From the NCBI GenBank assembly GCA_029948255.1, contig JALIZF010001826.1, forward strand, positions 310,001 to 374,000: 64,000 nt of DNA, read 5' to 3'. This document shows, piece by piece, positions 13,198 to 25,900 of the stretch. Position 1 is the stretch's first letter. Every line of letters begins with the position of its first letter. Position numbers and translations under genes: made by a program. The stretch is from Telmatactis stephensoni (lineage: Eukaryota; Cnidaria; Anthozoa; Actiniaria; Isophelliidae). The notes beneath the pieces were generated by a model that did not search any database, was not told the DNA's origin, and worked only from the letters and a program-made list of their open reading frames with translations.

Positions 13198-13472
13198 ACA
13201 GTGGAACCACGCCTTACGGCCACCCCGTTAATACGGCCACTCCGCTGTTACGGACGACACATTTTGGCCCGGCAACTAGAGATTGCTCTTAATCTCTTTA
13301 TAAAATGACCATCATATAACGCGCGCTCTCATTGGCCGAACGCGTAAATCTGCGCACAGCACGCGCGCGCGTTTTCTATTTCTTTATTAAAAAATACCCC
13401 TTTACGGCCACCCCGTTATTACGGCCAGTTGTTTTTCACCCATAGGTGGCCGCATTGACGGGGTTTCACTGT
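13198..13472. mobile_element. Tc1/mariner-pogo-like MITE (CAGTGGAACC ends)
   Basis: The left end TACAGTGGAACC and right end GGTTTCACTGTA form imperfect inverted repeats flanked by TA, the target of Tc1/mariner-type elements. TTACGGCCACCCCGTTAATA near the left is repeated near the right. The middle (about 13310-13400) carries ATAACGCGCGCTCTCATTGG, also seen at 31295-31320, suggesting a nested second element. No transposase is present. Confidence 0.65.
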
Positions 13473-14159
13473 AATTTCTTATTTATTTAACTTTTTGTAA
13501 GAGTGGATTTTATCAGACTTTCTCAGTACAGGCAAATTTATGTAAAGTGGCAACCAGTCGGTCAGTTTTCACTCACAAAGAGTGTTTTTGTATTTCCTCA
13601 CACTGAATATTCGTATAGATGGTTTTCATGGAATATTTTGTGATTCAAAACGTTGTTGGGTACAACGATAACCTTTTGAAAACCGTCTATTTATTCTTCA
13701 AGTCTGGCCACTTTATAAAGATTTGACTACGTACAAATGTTCAGTAATGGAGTGATTTGACTAAACCCGTGAAACAGTGATAAGCACTGTCACATTCAAC
13801 AGTTTGTACTTTGTAAATTTTACCACTTACCAATCGATCACCAAAAAGGACTGGCTCATGACAAAGAGGTTACATTCACGACTTTCATATCGAGCAGGGA
13901 CTGGGAACGAGTCCCTATATTGTGATAATCAACACAAGACCCACATAGCCAGACAAAGCACATCGAGCTATACAAAATCCTGAAGTTTGTGGTTACTTAA
14001 AGGCATTTATATATGATAGAATTTACAAAGAAATGAGTGAAGCAGTGGACAGTTGTTCGGTAATTCATACATTTCTTAGTATATTTGTGAGTTTTTGAAT
14101 GACTGTAAGTTGTTCAATATTGACCCGATTAACACCAAACTTCAGGATTTTGTACTGAA

Positions 14160-14420
14160 GAACTAGAAAACGCGTGCGCGTGCTGTGTGCAGATTTAGAG
14201 CACGCGGGGATTGATCAGAACAGGAGGGAAGCGTTACGCCTCGTGTTCTCATCGCTTCTCGAGTGTTCTGATCTCTAAATCTGCACTCAGCACAGCAAGT
14301 TTTCTATTTCTTTTATAAAATACGTTTTTGAGCAAATTCAGTATTCATTTACACTGACAAAAAATTCGAGAAGTGTGCGTGTGCTGTGTGCATATTTAGA
14401 GTTCGCAGTATACGCGTTAT
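14160..14420. mobile_element. degenerate palindromic element
   Basis: GTGCTGTGTGCAGATTTAGA is mirrored around 14268-14290, with a central GAACAC hairpin region; a further partial unit follows to 14420. The words resemble those in the 13310-13400 and 31294-31580 elements, so one family is likely. Confidence 0.5.
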
Positions 14421-14740
14421 ATGATGATTATTTTATTACTATAAAGCTGGATGTGCTCTGTCTGGCTGTGTGGGTGTTGGGTTGATTTTCACATCATGAA
14501 CTCGTACCTAGTCCCTGCTCAATGTGAAAGTGGTCAATAGTTCTCTAAAATCATCACAACACATGGCATCAAATGAGTCCAACTGTAAACTGAAATAAAT
14601 TATTCACAACTGCACATTTGCCGCCATGCTTGTCTTGTTTATAAAGGGGCCTTTCTGGGCCTCCATAAAAATTGTCACCAGTCCTCATTGGTGATGCATC
14701 ACAAGTCCGTAACGTTTTTGAGAGTCGTGTAAATATAGGT

Positions 14741-14890
14741 TAGAGTGCTTACAATATATCCGTGAAAAACTATTTGTAAGAAATTGCACCTAATTTGCAC
14801 TAATTAAACAATAGAAAACAAAGGATTTCGCGCTATTAAGTACAATTTAGTTCGCTAACTTTTTCACGAATGTATATTGTAAGCACTCTA
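14741..14890. mobile_element. 150-bp MITE with ~29-bp TIRs
   Basis: TAGAGTGCTTACAATATATC at the left and its near-exact complement at the right bound a short AT-rich core. It is non-coding. Confidence 0.75.
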
Positions 14891-15021
14891 TTGGTCGACT
14901 AACCAGCTAATACAGCTATGTTTTTACGAGTCACGCTGTATTTTGGCGAACCTTTAGGTGAGCCAAAGTGCAAGTGACAATTAAAAATTCACAGCTGTAT
15001 TCCCTGGTTAATCGACTAATA
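14889..15021. mobile_element. 133-bp MITE abutting the previous one
   Basis: TATTGGTCGACTAACCAGC at the left pairs with GGTTAATCGACTAATA at the right, and both arms continue through AATACAGCT. It directly abuts the 14741-14890 element. Confidence 0.65.
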
Positions 15022-15659
15022 ACATATTTATTATACAATTCTGCAAAAATCAATACAAATGATGTCGTTTTTATTGCCACTTTTGACTTTGATTAGCGCG
15101 CGGCTTTGCACCGTGAAGCCATTCAAATGTTACTAACCAAAAACGGTCTCATATTTTTCGGGTTCTTGTGCATATTACGTGCGTTCTTTTGAGAATTGTA
15201 TAATAAACACTGAATATAAGCACCTTATTAGCTTAATAATACATAGATTATAATCGAACAGGTGGCCATAAAAGTGACTTTTCTGATGGTTTGTCAAACC
15301 TCAAAATGGTCTAAAATGTCCAAAATAATGGAACGTGAACAGTCATTTCGGCTTTCATGAGCGCCTCTTTGTTTTATTTGTTTTGTTTCAATTCGCTTTT
15401 CACATAGTATTAGTTTTTGTTTCACGGGTTAAGTGGACCACTCTTCATTGTGATGTCATACTTTACACTTTATATTCGTAAAGCTACTTAATGACGTCAG
15501 AGTGCAGTCAATAAAATCCTGATGTAGTATAAGTTCCCTTGCATGGTACTGAACGAATTAAACCTTTTATTTGTACAACGAAATGGCTCTCTTTCCTGAT
15601 CGAAATGACACCACACACGACTCGACCGCACTCACTCGCGCCATTCTTACGTGTATTTC
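15022..15659. other. intergenic, nothing recognised
   Basis: AT-rich sequence between the ZMYND11 and ASCC3 3' ends. I see no conserved exon, RNA gene or clear repeat boundary. Confidence 0.4.
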
Positions 15660-15679
15660 GTATTTCGTGTGTATAAAGT

Positions 15680-15830
15680 GTATTTCGTATGATTGTGAAA
15701 CGAACCACGCCGTGCCATGGCCGTGTCAGTGCCGTGATGTCTATAGGTTTAAAAACATTCGAAATTCTTGCCGTAGCCGTACCGTGACCGTGCGGTGCCA
15801 TTTTCACACTTACACTGAAAATAACGCTGT
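15680..15830. mobile_element. 'GCCGTG' palindromic MITE, copy 1
   Basis: One of about eight copies in the window of a short palindromic family: ends resemble TTTCGTATGANTGTGAAA and TTTTCACACTCATACGAAA, the core is rich in GCCGTGACCGTGTCAGTG, and a central TATAAAAACATTCGAAATTC is present. Other copies lie near 26972, 32690, 34370, 35943, 39706, 39861/40254 and 50486. Confidence 0.7.
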
Positions 15831-16648
15831 GTCCATACTTATCCTTTCTTTAATTCTTACGGTTTCGCACCTTAGGATTGACAACAAATTAATCGAATTG
15901 GTGTGGGCGTAGCCTAAAGGGTAAGTAGCTGAATAACACGTTTTTACTTTCTGCACTCCAAAAGGCCTTTAATGACAAACGACAAGACGTGACAAGTGTC
16001 TTGGGTAACAATGTTAGTAGTTGATATGTGGCCATACTGTCGGACCAATATATTACAACAATTACCACAAAAGCACGACCTTGAAGTATAAAGCAGCTGT
16101 TACACGCTGAAACTGCAGAGCCTTGCACGCGCGATGGCGAAATTACTAAAAATAGCCTTAGTCGCCGCGAACAGACATCAATAGTGAGTTTTCGCTCTCT
16201 TAGCATTATAGTCCATTATGGTCTCTTGACATGATATAAGTAGTGGGCTATTACCAGACGCCGGGAACACCGCCGTCAAAACGCCTGAGCATGTGGGCTT
16301 ACGCGCGTCCGCGTCATGATCACATGATCTCTTAAGCAATATTACATCAAATAGATGTGTGTGGGTTGAACTGCTGATTCCCAAACTAAAATTGTTACTT
16401 CAAACCTTTTTTAATTCAAAAAGACTCAGAATCGAAGTCACAATAGTATGGAAATTAACATTTGTTATAGTTTTTTCTGTACATTTTCCCATATCACAAT
16501 ATATCACATATTTGAGCTTAATTTTGAACACGGGTGTGACTGTTAAAATGAGGTTTGTGGGATTAAGCTTGGCTTTCGCGGCAATGCACGCATGTGTGGT
16601 ACATTTTACCGCTGTCGTCCCGATGTTGTCAGAAAGTATACCATTAGT

Positions 16649-16715
16649 GGTAATCCCGCCTAACGTTGGTCGTAATCCCGCCTAACGTTGGTCGTAATCC
16701 CGCCTAACGTTGGGG
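16649..16715 (+). repeat. three tandem 22-bp units
   Basis: GTAATCCCGCCTAACGTTGG is repeated three times head-to-tail, the first two joined by TC. It lies in the 3' flank of ASCC3. Confidence 0.9.
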
Positions 16716-16941
16716 GTCGCAATCGATTCATCTTCTGCGTTCAACAGAATTGAACAAGTGCTGAAGCGACTGTGGAAACTGTTCGCCACCAAACTCACGC
16801 AACGTTGGGTGCGTTTGAACTGTCGACAACAGTTGAGCCAACAACGTGGATGTTGTAGCGTTTACACGAAGATTAAAGCCAACTACACCAGCACGTACGT
16901 TTCTATGTTTATTTTGAATTCAAGATAAATTATCAGGTTAC

Positions 16942-16947
16942 TTTATT
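16942..16947 (-). terminator. candidate polyadenylation signal of ASCC3
   Basis: AATAAA on the minus strand lies about 35 bases beyond the ASCC3 stop codon. A second AATAAA follows about 35 bases further on. Confidence 0.55.
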
Positions 16948-16982
16948 TATATAAGAATTATATTTAGCTATTAATACTCTTA

Positions 16983-19900
16983 TTAAAACTTCACCTCTGT
17001 GATAAACTGGCTTACAATATTAGATTCAACAATCTCTAAGTAGATATCATATTGCTGGTCCAAGCCTACATACGCGTCACTCATTAAATACAGTGTGTAT
17101 ATCTTACGTCCCAGCTCCTCGGGGGCAAAAAATGACAATGTAGTTTGTGTGATATTTCGCACGGTTGCCAGTCTCTTTAGAGCGACTAATTCTCCTGTAT
17201 CAGTGTCACCTAAAACCAACCACCAGGCTTCACTCTTGGATTTGGGGAAACGAGGTGCATGAACTCTGGCATCACCTCCCTGTGGAACAACCACTAGTGT
17301 TAGGAAAAGTATCAGGAATATATCATGGTTGTAGTTAATTCTGGGTTAAAGCCAACGGTTTTCTTTAGATTTTTAAGGTACTCAGTACTGAGTACCTTAT
17401 ATATATGTTTTATTATTATTATTATTATGCCAGAGCAAGGGAACAACCTATTTTCGAGTATTCTTTAGATTTAATATTGGGTTTGCGCTAATCGCCTTTC
17501 GATCAACCGGGCCATTGACATATACCATAATATATTTATTTAGCTTTTCCTTTGCTAGTAGGACCCGGTAGGAAGAATTCCCATACATTTTGGGCGGGGA
17601 TGCTCTTTGTAACTTTTAGGGATCCAAATCAGCGATCTGGTACCTTTTAGATTTGTTTCAAATTTTAGTGGAATAACAGAGGCTTAGTTGGTAAGTTTTA
17701 AGGTGTTTTACAGTAAATAACACGCATCATATAAACTTTACAAGAAGGAGTTTGAAGATTCTGTCTTAAATATTGTTAAAACTGAACAATATTACTGTTT
17801 TTTAATTGGTAACTTTTAGGGATAAAAATCATGTGTTGCCACGCCCACTTGGATAACACTCAGGTTCCATTTAGGAACAAATTGATCCCTGAGAGGGCAG
17901 GGACACTACCACAGCTTACTCAGACCATACGTACACCGTCAACTCCATGCCACTACTCTAACTGAACAGTGGTGCGGTTCGTTTGAGTCCCTTTCAATGC
18001 TGGGATAATGTTTATATTTATGGAGAGACGAAGCCTACGGTTTAACGTCCTTACCTTCAGACGGTTTAAACGCTTCAAGTTAATATTCAATGCATATTCT
18101 TGGTCAGCGTGCACTTTACTCCAGTCGTCATGACGACCATCGACTAAGTCTAGCTTGAGTGGCCTTTCCTCCTGTTGAGCTCCATCACCATCAGCCCAGG
18201 CTCCGCGCAGTTTTAAGGATACATTTATGGTGGGCAGATTTTTCACAACGCTGTGAAGCTAAAAACAGAAAACACTTGATAAGATCAGAAGGCATGTAAT
18301 AAAACTAAAAGGTTTTACATTGCCTTATGTATTGAACGATGATATAAAACAAGGCAAACAGTATAGCATTGAAAATTGAGAGCTGTAGTATATCCCTGCT
18401 CTTTCTTTCCTACAATTATGAAGTCGTTAGCTTACATGCTCGATGTGGTTGGAGCTAAATGCACCTCGCAGCATTTTAACCAAGCAATCTGGAGTAGTCT
18501 CTACAACATCGATGAGTTCTGCCAAGCTTTCTATTGGCTGTCCTTTAGGTCCTACAAACAAGTTTAAATGCTGTGGTGTAATTGATGGTAGGTTCATTAA
18601 TGAGCAGTCATGTAACCAGCAGCCTTGGATAATCATTTGTACAATGTGCATAGTACGTAATGTAGTAGCAAGCCATCCTTCGTCTGCACACAAGTCAATC
18701 ATCGCCTGAAATAAAGTATTAGCAAAGTTATATAGGTATATTGGGTAAGGGGAAAAAACAGGACTGAAAAATCTTGGTGAAAAGAGAAAAATATCTCAAA
18801 TGTCTATTCGCTACTTGCAAAATGAGCAGGTATCTGGGTTCCAGTCTGGACCGCAAAGCATGCATGGATTTTTTTGGCTGGACAGATAATATTTATCTAC
18901 GAGAATGCCCGCTCAACATTCCCGCTATTTTGTTAATTTCAGAAATTTGCCACATCTTCAATTCCGTCACTATCTAAAGATGCCATTTTTTCTTCTGGCC
19001 AGCCAAACAATCCATGAATACTTTGCGGTTACGCTTTGCAAATGGCGAATTGAGAGAGCGTTTTCCATATTAGGCGATCCAATCACGCACGACATGGACA
19101 AAATTTATGATGACGATGATGGTGATGATGATGAGATGTCTGATTTAGTTTTGACACTTCTGTTGAGGTATCCCTTTTCTCGCTATCATACATACATATT
19201 TTATTTATAGCATCACGATTTTAAAAAACTATTTACATATAGTTGCAATACAGACATTATACAAGCTTTTAGATGCAAGCCATCTACAATAACCTATACG
19301 GGCTAGCCAAGGTAGATGGCTATCTGAATGTGAGAGGCAACTAATAAAGAATCACTGCACATGAGATAGCATTTTATCAGCATTACAGAATGGATACTTC
19401 TATTCCTGGTTCCTGTAACCACGATAGTTCCATTTAATTTCCCGTATTTGTGTTTCACGCAACTGTAGGCCACCTTTTTTAACGAGTGCCTGTTAGGACT
19501 TCACAATCATAAGGTTTAATTGTTGACAATTTTCACCATGACCAACCTGTAGTATTCTAATAGCCTGATCTAAAACCGATTTCTGGTCAGTAAAGAAGTC
19601 ACTGCTTGGTAGAGGGAGCCGTGAGAAATGTGCCTGGAAAAGTAGGTTTGCTTTGGTGTGAGGATCGTCGAACGAATGAGGGGGAACCTCTAGAGGAAGC
19701 TGCTCTGATAGATCCCTGCAACAACAAAACCAAGTCAATAATTGATTTTATAATATTAATTCAAGGCTCGAGAAAAAAGGGAAACAACAACAACAACAGC
19801 AACAACAATAACAACGACAACAACGACACAGGGGCGGATGCAGGAGGGGAGGAGGAAGAGAAGAGCCTGTTCAAAGGCTACATTAGAGTATACACCTGTT

Positions 19901-22900
19901 GATAAACATTTGGTGATCTGATGCGAAACCAAGTTTATGCATTTGTGATTTCTGTGCTCAGTTGTTTGAAAGTAGATTAGCACTATCCGACGGTTAAGTC
20001 TAAAGAAAACCATGACCCTGGGTTAGCACTAACCTGCTTTCAAATAACTGATCTCTGGTGTTAACCACAACCACAACAGCAACAACAATAACAACGACAA
20101 CAACAACACAGGGGCGGATGCAGGATTTTGCAAAGGGGGTGTCCCAAATAGGCCTCTTGAGAGATGACGTCACATCCAAGATGGCGGCCTCCTAACAATG
20201 GAATCTAATGACGTCATCTCCCAAGAAGCCTAAAAATTAAAAAGTGTATGTACGGCGCTAGGGGGTATCCGGTGCACCTGTGGACACTCCCCTCCCCTGG
20301 ATCCGCCCCTGCAACAACAACAACAAAACAGAAAAGAGGGGAAAAAGAAAAGAATACAAGGAGAGGGAAGGGAAAACTATTCACAGGTTTGTTTACTGAG
20401 TTTACCAATGTTACGTAAAGTTACTTGGAGTGACTACTAACTTGTTTATGGCGTCTTCGTTATGTCGAACTGGTAACTCTAGATATTCGTGTGCATCCTA
20501 CAATACATTACATTTATACATTAATCACTTTATACAATAAATTAAAACTTTCACTACAATGCACCAAATATGATGTTGTATCGGCTATTGTGTCGTCTGG
20601 GGCAGCTCATACGACATGAATTTGTTAGTTCGTTCTCTCCCTTGCTTCGAGGTTTTTTTCTCCGGATCTTCTGGTTTTCCTCCCTCAGTAAAAATGAACT
20701 AGTGAGCTGAGAGTTGTATGCACAGAATATTAGAGTGTAGTTAGAAGATAGTGGACACTTAAATAATTTATTTTCATTTGTTACGAGACAATAAATCGAT
20801 GATCAATCGATATTTCATAAAACGAGTTGTATCCAAAGATATATTTATGATTGACAGTTCAGAACTATTTTTAATTACTTCTCACATGAAAAACCAAATC
20901 AACGCCTATAAATGGTTATAATTAAGTCTTTAAGTTACGCGATAATTACGCAGGAAACTTTGGTATACTTTTCGTCTACTGTTGACATTAGTTTGTTCTG
21001 ATTTGTACGAGTTTTAGGGGATAGTACGTCCCACTTTTGCATTTACACCTGTCTACGCCCAAGTCAAATTGTAACTAAGATTTCTATCTTGTTTTGATCT
21101 TTCTTGGATATAATTTTGGACTAGTTGAAAACCCTTTACTTTTGTCACTTATTTTTGCAAATAGTATTTCTTGATCTAACTTTTCACTATATGTAATTCT
21201 TGATCTAGACCTAAAATGTTGGCATGAATCTTAAACTCATTAAGTTATATTCCTAAATTCCAACCAATCGTGAAGTTACTTTTAGTTATGATTGACATTG
21301 TAAATCTATGACGAATCACGTTCATAAATACAGATAGTTAGTTTAGAATAGTAGTAGTTGTTGGAAGTTGATGTAAGCTGTAAACACCAAATAAAAGCTC
21401 GAACGGTACCAGCTCTGCCAAGAGGTGTCCCATAACAAATTTATTATTTTATCAGTCAGTAAAATCACGCAAGTAACAAGTTCTACATATCACTTACCGA
21501 GAGAATCTTTAAAAGATCAGGGAGATTGAGGTCAGCGTGCAGCTGATCTCGGAACATGCGCATGGTCAGATGGCTTAGGTAGTAGTACGAACAGATTTGT
21601 GCTGGAGTGGTCGGTGTTAGCGTAACTCCATCCTGCAAACAAACAAATGAACACACTTCGTCTTAGATATAATAAGAAAACTCTTGTCATTTCCAGTGGC
21701 AAAGTTTGGTTTGTGAAAATACTGGACAATTCTAGGCGACAGTTTATCGATGATGATTTTTTTCCGATGATCCTCAGGAGCATCAGCGAATGATGCCTAG
21801 CGTAAGAAAATATGATTGTTTCGAAACTGTAACAAACTGATTATCAAGAACAATCATGAAGAAACGTCACTTGACCCAGTGATGACAAATAGGTATGATG
21901 GACGAAAGAACAAGAACTGTGGCGACGCGTTATTCGTGAAGATCTTGGCATTTAGAAAACTTCATCATCAACTGTGTATTCTTCGCTATCCTCAAAATTT
22001 ATTTTGTCACGTCAAACGCTATTTGTTTTGAATACCCTACTATTACTATTTGTTCGTTTTCCCTACAATTTGAGCAGCCAAAAAACTAATGCAAGAACAG
22101 TCTATGACTGTATACTTGTAATGTTGCTTACTCTTATCACAGGCAAAACGTTACATTATTATTTACCTCCTCAATTTCAAGACATCCACAAGTCTGCAGC
22201 TCAGAGGTGGCTTCTTCAACGAGTCCTGACAAGAACTTGTTAATGTTGTCATGGTCAGTGTCCTCTAGTTGGTAGTAAGAAGGGTTCATGACAAGACGTC
22301 TAAAGAAGTACGTCCACGTCATGTAGTCCATAGCGTCTTGTTTGGATGTGATCGTCCCTGCTACAATCTCAGCGTTAAGATGCTCTGCCAGTACATCAAG
22401 TAAGCTAGAAAAGGTAAGGGAAATAAGAACGTTAAACTCAAGATGGTCAATAAGTTCGGTGCTTTTCACTTAAGTTTGGTCTTACTCCGTCTGTACGATC
22501 GAGCTTCAGACCTCTGATCTCATTGCTAGAGCGCACGAATGTGAAATGGGTCGCACGGACCAGGGACGTGCGGTGAACCGTGTTATCCATTCAAACGTTC
22601 GGAATTCATGACGTAACCGTAACGTTTCAGTTCAATTAAAACTGCACTGCGTTTGCTGGGGTAGATGATAAAGACAAAATTTAACGTTTCTTAAGTACGG
22701 CGAGACACACAATGTAGCTTTTCTAGCACTGTTGCGCGCGATATGTTGCAGAAGTAAAACCAAGTTCTTCTTCAACGCTAGACACAACAAATTGCATCGT
22801 GTAGTCTCGAGATAGCGACCTATCTTCTTTTGTACTTAGACTTTATCTTGTCATTAAAATGTACATACAGCTTGCAATTGCCTGCACTCTCAAAACAGTT

Positions 22901-25900
22901 GCGCACTAGTAAAGTCGCAGGAAAAGTTACAACGTGTGACAGCACAAGAATGAACTTGTTGCGCGTAAGTCACAAAAGTTGCATCATTTAGCAGCTTTTT
23001 TGCGGCTGAGTCTTCAGAGGTTCACAGGTCGTCATAATATTGCAATGCATCCAATAACACTGTTCAGCAAAAAAGGGTTTTGTGGCAGTTTGGAACTTGT
23101 ATCCTCAGAATCGATCGTGAGACAATAGTCAATCATGACAAACACTAGGAATTCCATGCAAGCATCACTGAGTTGGCATCACTTACCTTGACTCAACAGG
23201 AAACGGTTCATACAAGAACTTCTTATAAAAGTGTTTCTTGATGTCATGTACAAGAATAACAGCTTTGCCTTGGTCGTCAAACTGGGGTCGACCTGCTCGT
23301 CCCATCATTTGTAATACGTCAGTGATGGGGAAATCAACGTAACGATTGTTCTTGCCGTCAAAGTATTCTGTCCCTTTGATGATAACCAAATGAGCTGGGA
23401 AGTTGACACCCCAAGCTAGAGTACTTGTCGCTATCAAGATCTACAATCAATAAAAGTCAACAATTGACAATATTTAAACGGGACTTATTTGCGTTGACTA
23501 TAATCTGCAATCTAATCACCCTTTAGCCAACGAGAACACAGGAAATCAAAGAAAACTGAGCCACTGTTACTTAGATAAATGAATTAGCAGTGGATCAGTG
23601 GATTTACGCACTTGTTTGACTAATGACAACTTATCCTTTTGTAATACGTCAATGCAATCTCAGACCTGAGATTTCAAGTCATGCATTTTTGTTTAGAAAT
23701 AAAATAAAATCCGATCATCTTCTTAGTTATCTACTATTATAGATTGCTCAGTTTGGGACACAAGAACTCCATATTGTCTATCAACCTCCCCCCCCTCCCC
23801 CAACCGCAATGTGTCTGTTGCGCAACGAACGATCATCTCGCGGCTCTCGTTCCATTCACTGTTGTCCCCTGGCACCCACCAGGCCAATACCCGCTCCACC
23901 GATCGGACAAGCAACATTGAATGGGAGATGGAGGGTCCATTACCATTTTACACTTAGTGTTTAGAATAGAATATCATCAAGTAGTAATTTATTTGTGCAC
24001 CAGGATTGTCCACGATTGTAAATTAAGCCTTTGTCGTCATTCAGTTCAATATTCTAATGTCATACCTGTATTTTCTGATTGACGAAGAGCTCTTCTACAG
24101 ACCTGCGGTCGTGTTCATGTAAACCAGCGTGATGTAAACCGATACCAAACGACAAGGTTAGTTTCAGGTTCGTGTCGTGAATCGTACGTAGAAGAAAATC
24201 CATCTATATCAACAAGTGAGAAAAGTGATTGGTTATTGAAACACTAAATGGACAGATAATGAAACAGATAGCTATGCAATCTTGCTAGTTATGCATAGTG
24301 TTATATTTTGCTCAGTGCGCAATTTAACAAAATGAAGCCCGGGTTTTGTTTTTTGTTATTCTTTCTCGTGGAGACAAATTTGTTTAGGCACAGTCTTTAA
24401 CTGTCAGGGCTTCGCGGGAAGCCTGAAGACTGAAACTAAGACTTGTGAAACCCAAATGTTTCTTGCTCGAAAACTGATTCATCAGATCGTCAGCAGTCAC
24501 GACTTTGAATAATCTGACAATTGATCTACTAAGGGATGAATGGAAACTGGTAACACTGTACAAAACGAGATAACTTACTGACATTTCGAGCCTTAGCCCT
24601 TCATCAGAGTGAAAGAGAGTAATGACTTCGTGGGTGGGTTTATATAGGAGTCGGAAAGTGCAAATTTCCATGCATCCCTTATTGTGTCTTCATACACCAG
24701 CGCAGCCTAAACTAGCTCACTCACTAGTCTCCTTTTGTATGACAATTGAACTAAATTGACTGCCCTAAAGACCTATGGTTACCATGGTTACCTCTTCTTC
24801 AGCCATATGCAACCACTGCTTGGGATTGTCTTCTGCTGCTAGAAACGCGATCAAATCTAAAGCAGTCAGTCTGGTCTGACGTCTTGAAGACACGAAGATC
24901 AGCGTGGGTTTATCAGGGGAATGGGTCAGAATAGCTTTAAAGGCGGGTTTGTTCATGGTTGCCATACGAGGACAGTAGTGCTTGCCGGGAAATCCCTGAA
25001 TGTGGACGTCAAGGGGAACAGGACGGACAGACGGACGGAAGTTGAACATACCAGCCTAAGAATAAGAGAATAAGTATGACCAACCATTAATTCATGTATC
25101 AAAGTCTCTCATACTGGACATCTTTGTGAAGTCAGGTGCAAACCTCCTACTTATAATATGGTCTATAACTAACGACCAACTAACAATCCATCTATCAAAC
25201 GTTTCCTCACTAGACCATCTCTGTCAAGTTAGCTCCCAAAGCTCTACATTAAGGTGGAAGAAGCGGCTATTAATCGCGTTACAGAATTAAGGCGACACGC
25301 ATGCAGGCATGCATAATCAAACACTGGCAACAACTCGGAGAATAGAGATGCACATATGGCAATGTTTAAAAAATTATTTAATGGTCTTAAAAAACTTCAA
25401 TGTCTTTGTAATTTAAACACCTTACTGGTAAAGGATTCAATATTCAAGATCGAGAAATAAAAAAAAATTGATCTACCAATTTTCAAGAAACAGTATTATT
25501 AACGTGGATGTCGAAATTCTGAGATAAACGCGGCAATTTAGTGCTTTACGTACAGTCGTCTCAACGGCGATCAAAAATGGCAAATACGATGACATTTTCA
25601 CAAAATAAAGAACCATGCCTTGGTATTATTTAGAACCAAAAATATTGCAACTTTTCTTTGAAAAATCATTGTTATAAAATTAATTTAGTAGAGCACCCGC
25701 GGTTTTAAATTTCTTCAAAGTTAAATAATTGCTCCGTTTTTACTCAAAATCGGCTTAATAGAATTTCTTGAAACGCTCTCACATTATAGACAAGCATTTG
25801 ATTTACAAAGTCTCATAAATCGTTTTGCTCGTCGAGGTCTGGATTTTGAGAAAATTGGCAAAATTTCAAATCTAGTGTATAACAATTTCGATGTTAAAAA

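Noticed and set aside
18905..19210. 101-aa ORF with an acidic GDDDEM run
   Set aside because: No known domain, overlaps ASCC3 intronic sequence on the opposite strand, and the acidic run is a simple repeat.
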